Below the pieces are notes generated by a model. It saw nothing but the letters and a program-made list of their open reading frames with translations, searched no databases and was not told the origin of the DNA. A program made the translations under genes and the position numbers. DNA of 64,000 nucleotides from Candidatus Brocadia pituitae (lineage in GTDB: Bacteria; Planctomycetota; Brocadiia; Brocadiales; Brocadiaceae), in the NCBI GenBank assembly GCA_017347445.1, contig AP021856.1, forward strand, positions 1,744,613 to 1,808,612. Direction: 5' to 3'. Each line of letters opens with the position of its first letter. Position 1 is the stretch's first letter. Positions 61,079 to 64,000 of the stretch are shown piece by piece.

Positions 61079-62560
61079 ATGAGGTTAAGGTCTATCGTGA
61101 GCATACACAAAAGATGGTTGATGATTATATCCTTTTGCATAGCTTTTGCATCGTGTATTCATCTTTCATTCGGTCAGGAGAGAAAGATCGATAACATGTT
61201 TCTGGAATTGGATAAAAAATACCGGATGCCTGAGCAATGGTCTGCCTTGCCCTTTGAGTTGGAAGATCCCTATAAGAGAATTAAGAACGGACCACCGTTG
61301 GTTAATATTGTTTACAAGGTAAATGTTGAATGGTTGTCCCGGTGGATTGCAAATCCAAAAAAAGTGGTGCCAAATGCAAAGATGCCTGCCCTTGGTCTCG
61401 GCTTTGATGAGATTCAGGCAGTTATCGTTTTCTTGAGCAGCATTGCTGAAAAGGACGTACCGCAGGTAGCCTGGGATGATTTTTTGTTGAAAAAGGAAGA
61501 TGATCTTTCGGAAGATGAATACGATAAGATGGACAAGGTGTACAACGCTGGTAAGGGAGTTTGGGGGCGCGCCCGTTGTACGATCTGTCATCCGATAAAA
61601 GGGGTTGGTGGAAATGTAGGTGTTGGTCCAGATTTGGGAGAAATTACAACTAAAATTAACAGGAATTGGTTGCACTCCTGGCTTGGAAATACAAAAGGCC
61701 ATTTCCCTGATACTTTGATGGCACAGTATCGATTCACGGATGTAGACGTCAGAGGGCTCGTCGAGTTTGTTATGCGAGATACTCAATTTATCCCCGAAGA
61801 GAAGGATGAGGAAACTGTTGCTGATGCTGCTGAGCCAGAGATAAAAGTTTTAACGGAAAAAGAATTTTCCGGTATACGAAATGATACCGCACTTATTGAA
61901 AAGGGGCGAGGTATTGTTGAAAAGGCACGTTGTTTTGTCTGTCATGACATAAAAGGAATCCCTGAGTTAATGCCGGTAGTGGAAAGAAAACGTGATGGCT
62001 TGGCCGGATTTGAAAAGGTGTTGTATGATATCCGATGTCTGACGTGTCACCGTATACAAGACAAAGGAGGCACATATGCCCCAAACCTCACATTTGCTGG
62101 CAGTAAAATGAAGATGGACTGGGAGGGTGAATTTTTACAGTCACCTGACATTATCCGTCCTTTGAGCCAGCAGATGCCGAAGTTCAATTTGGCCGAGAGT
62201 GAAGCAAAGGCGGCGACTGAATTTATTGAAAAAAATCTGCTTTTCAAAGAACCTCTGCCTGATTTTTATAAAGAGGGCCCGCCGACTGCTGATATTATTG
62301 CTGCAGGAGAGAAGCTTTTTTATGAAAAAGGGTGTAATACCTGTCATGCAGAAAATATTACCAAGGGTGGCGGTGTCGTTGGTCCAAATCTCGCAACGGT
62401 TGGTGATCGGCTGCAGCCTGCGTATATTTTATATCATCTTAAAAATCCACAACAGGCAAACCCCCAGGGGGTTGAGCCAAATTTTGGTTTATCTGATGAA
62501 GAAATGAAGCAATTAGTAGGTTTTTTGATGGACCATGTAAAGAAGAAAGAGGGTAAATGA
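61079..62560 (+). CDS. Tetrahaem cytochrome c, multidomain
   Basis: About 493 residues with a signal peptide (about 15-33). CTICH near 167, CFVCH near 284, CLTCH near 320 and CNTCH near 419 give four covalent haems. A first domain (about 65-125, KNGPPLVNIVYKVNVEWLSRWIANPKKVVPNAKMPALGL) keeps the cytochrome c fold pattern after the motif but lacks CxxCH, so it is a degenerate fifth domain. AAGGAG lies before ATG 61079. The last codons overlap the next gene in ATGATGA. Confidence 0.9.
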   Translation: MRLRSIVSIHKRWLMIISFCIAFASCIHLSFGQERKIDNMFLELDKKYRMPEQWSALPFELEDPYKRIKNGPPLVNIVYKVNVEWLSRWIANPKKVVPNAKMPALGLGFDEIQAVIVFLSSIAEKDVPQVAWDDFLLKKEDDLSEDEYDKMDKVYNAGKGVWGRARCTICHPIKGVGGNVGVGPDLGEITTKINRNWLHSWLGNTKGHFPDTLMAQYRFTDVDVRGLVEFVMRDTQFIPEEKDEETVADAAEPEIKVLTEKEFSGIRNDTALIEKGRGIVEKARCFVCHDIKGIPELMPVVERKRDGLAGFEKVLYDIRCLTCHRIQDKGGTYAPNLTFAGSKMKMDWEGEFLQSPDIIRPLSQQMPKFNLAESEAKAATEFIEKNLLFKEPLPDFYKEGPPTADIIAAGEKLFYEKGCNTCHAENITKGGGVVGPNLATVGDRLQPAYILYHLKNPQQANPQGVEPNFGLSDEEMKQLVGFLMDHVKKKEGK

Positions 62561-63129
62561 TGCGATATTTTGCGTGTTGTAAAAAATTCGCTTTAAGCGC
62601 AACGCTTGTGTTTGTTGTAACTGGTTGGTTTTCAACGGCAAACGGTATTGAAGTTTCTCCGAGGGATCAGTCCTTTTTACTGTCACCGAAAAAAACCTAT
62701 GAATATTACTGTTCCCCCTGTCATGGTTTTAAAGGAAAAGGTGATGGGACCTTTTTCACTATTGATCTAAAGCCAAAGCCTAGAAACTTTACCGACATGG
62801 ATTATATGAAAAAAAGGACGGACGATCAGCTTATTAAGTCGATTACTGATGGGTCAAAGTCTGTTGATAAATCGAATCTTTGTCCTCCGTGGGGAAAGAC
62901 GCTTACCGATAAAAAGATTAAAGAGTTGGTTGTCTATATACGAGGGCTTTCTGCGCAGGAAGTTGAAAGTCAGGTTTCTGTGGCAAAAGGCCACGTAGCG
63001 GTTGAGGAAAAAGAAAGTCCGGTAAAATCTATGATGCGCTGGGGTTTCATTGCGATCATTACCATTGCATTGGCAGGTGGTGCGATCTGTGAATGGAAAA
63101 AACTGAGAAATGAAGCACCGAAGTGTTAG
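62557..63129 (+). CDS. Monohaem cytochrome c with C-terminal anchor
   Basis: A 190-residue protein. The signal peptide (about 8-30) is followed by a class I cytochrome with CSPCHG at 52-56, KGKGDGT and the KPRNFTDMDYM segment. A transmembrane helix (about 150-170) tethers it. The MRYFACCKKFALS start contains two Cys but no lipobox. It overlaps the tetrahaem gene stop by 4 bp, so the two are translated together and probably sit in one complex. Confidence 0.9.
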   Translation: MMRYFACCKKFALSATLVFVVTGWFSTANGIEVSPRDQSFLLSPKKTYEYYCSPCHGFKGKGDGTFFTIDLKPKPRNFTDMDYMKKRTDDQLIKSITDGSKSVDKSNLCPPWGKTLTDKKIKELVVYIRGLSAQEVESQVSVAKGHVAVEEKESPVKSMMRWGFIAIITIALAGGAICEWKKLRNEAPKC

Positions 63130-63147
63130 TCATCTCTAAAAAAAACT

Positions 63148-64000
63148 ATGTATAAAAAAATATTAATTGCTATAGACAATTCTTCACATTCCAACTTTTG
63201 CATTGATTTAGGCGTGGCCATTTCTCAAAAATATGGTTCTTCGTTGGTGGGATGTCACGTCTATGATGCGACATTACATCAAAGAAGGTTCCGTGATATG
63301 GAAAAAGGATTGCCCCCTCAGTATCAGGATGAAAGTGTCTTGCAACGGCAGCGTGACCTTCATAGTTCGCTTATCAATTTGGGACTCAAGCTCATATCAG
63401 AATCGTATCTGGATGTATTTAAGAAAAAGTGTCTTGAAATGTCTGTCCCACACGAGGAACTCTTGATAGAAGGAAAAAATTATTACGAAATTATTAAAGA
63501 AATTCAGGGAAACCAGTATGACTTGCTAATATTGGGGGCGCTTGGCCTGGCTGCGGTAAATAAACAGGTGATTGGCAGCGTTTGTGAACGTGTTGTCCGA
63601 CGTATTAAAACCGATGTCCTGGTAGCGAAGGATCGTTGTTTTGAAGGGAATGTAGTAATTGCGGTGGACGGTAGCGTAGCTTCATTTGCCGGATTTGTTT
63701 CTGCTCTTCGTTTGGCAAGGGCTTTCAATGTAAAACTTATTGCAGTTTCTGTCTTTGATCCCCATTATCATCGCATAGCCTTTGAAAGTATTGCAAATGT
63801 ACTTTCTCAGGAGGCTGGTCAAATTTTTCGATTTAAGGAGCAGGAAACCCTTCATGAGGAGATTATTGACAAGGGGCTGGCAAAAATATACCAGAACCAT
63901 CTGGATCGTGCAAGCAGCATGGCAAGAGATGCTGGGGTTGATCTTGACACCGTTCTTATGGATGGTAAACCCTATGATAAAATACTACAGTATCTTCGAA
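63148..64000 (+). CDS. Tandem universal stress protein (incomplete at window end)
   Basis: At least 284 residues. The first USP domain begins MYKKILIAIDNSSHSNFCIDLG and ends with LILGALGLAAVNKQVIGSVCERVVRRIKTDVLVAK, with the glycine nucleotide-binding loop. A second USP domain starts at about 170 (VVIAVDGSVASFAGFVSALRLAR) and runs past the window edge. Cytosolic. Adjacent USP genes often accompany respiratory clusters. The rest of the gene is not visible. Confidence 0.85.
   Translation, partial: MYKKILIAIDNSSHSNFCIDLGVAISQKYGSSLVGCHVYDATLHQRRFRDMEKGLPPQYQDESVLQRQRDLHSSLINLGLKLISESYLDVFKKKCLEMSVPHEELLIEGKNYYEIIKEIQGNQYDLLILGALGLAAVNKQVIGSVCERVVRRIKTDVLVAKDRCFEGNVVIAVDGSVASFAGFVSALRLARAFNVKLIAVSVFDPHYHRIAFESIANVLSQEAGQIFRFKEQETLHEEIIDKGLAKIYQNHLDRASSMARDAGVDLDTVLMDGKPYDKILQYLR

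Overview
The window reads as a chromosomal segment of an anammox-type planctomycete (order Brocadiales, Brocadia/Kuenenia/Jettenia-like). The assignment is an inference. It rests on a dense set of membrane and periplasmic c-type cytochromes at the right end, a Planctomycetes/Verrucomicrobia-type haem-binding domain (TIGR02603-like) in one of them, a cytochrome bd-like subunit without its CydB partner, frequent TTG starts, and a heavy load of insertion sequences and small repeats. No 16S rRNA or hydrazine-synthesis gene is present, so genus and species cannot be fixed from this sequence.

Layout. 1-4.07 kb is a stack of three insertion sequences: an IS630 element interrupted by an IS1182/IS4-like element, with a second IS630 in tandem. 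4.07-7.1 kb is an accessory block of small plus-strand genes. At least two of its units (an endonuclease III-like protein and a MazEF toxin-antitoxin pair) are bounded by sequences with the layout of integron attC sites. 7.1-7.8 kb holds a decayed IS1380. 8-31.5 kb is mostly housekeeping: 6-phospho-3-hexuloisomerase, hisS-aspS, TPR proteins, a TlpA-like thioredoxin, a macrodomain protein with a histidine kinase and response regulator, trpG/pabA-pyrF-phosphatase on the minus strand, nusA-infB-ylxP-rbfA-hisG, yebC and ftsH. 31.6 kb carries tRNA-Pro(GGG).

32.1-35.6 kb is a second accessory block. It has an integron-type tyrosine recombinase (IntI-like, N-terminally short) reading right, and leftward-reading genes on its 5' side (a frameshifted astacin protease and a cold-shock/DUF1294 membrane protein) with attC-like hairpins between them. 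This is the geometry of an integron platform. 36-42 kb returns to ordinary genes: glutamate dehydrogenase, an MFS transporter, an ArsB/NhaD-type transporter, DUF423 and a HerA-like ATPase. 42.4-45.8 kb is a third accessory block of leftward small genes with attC-like sites, interleaved with REP-like palindromes and a REP-associated tyrosine transposase.

46-54 kb has mogA/MOSC, glutamine synthetase, beta-carbonic anhydrase, a cysteine-cluster protein, a CBS-domain protein, a Tat-type metallophosphoesterase and secreted proteins. 54.4-64 kb is a co-directional respiratory cluster behind a near-consensus promoter: a cupredoxin-like protein, a CydA-like membrane protein, five c-type cytochromes (one with an NXR-gamma/ethylbenzene-dehydrogenase-type haem domain) and a tandem universal stress protein cut by the window end.

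The most notable result is the recurrence of attC-like structures in three separate places. Four of them share an AATGTT core at the recombination end, preceded by TTA in three and TTC in one. All are oriented with the neighbouring small genes, and one cluster lies beside an IntI-like gene.
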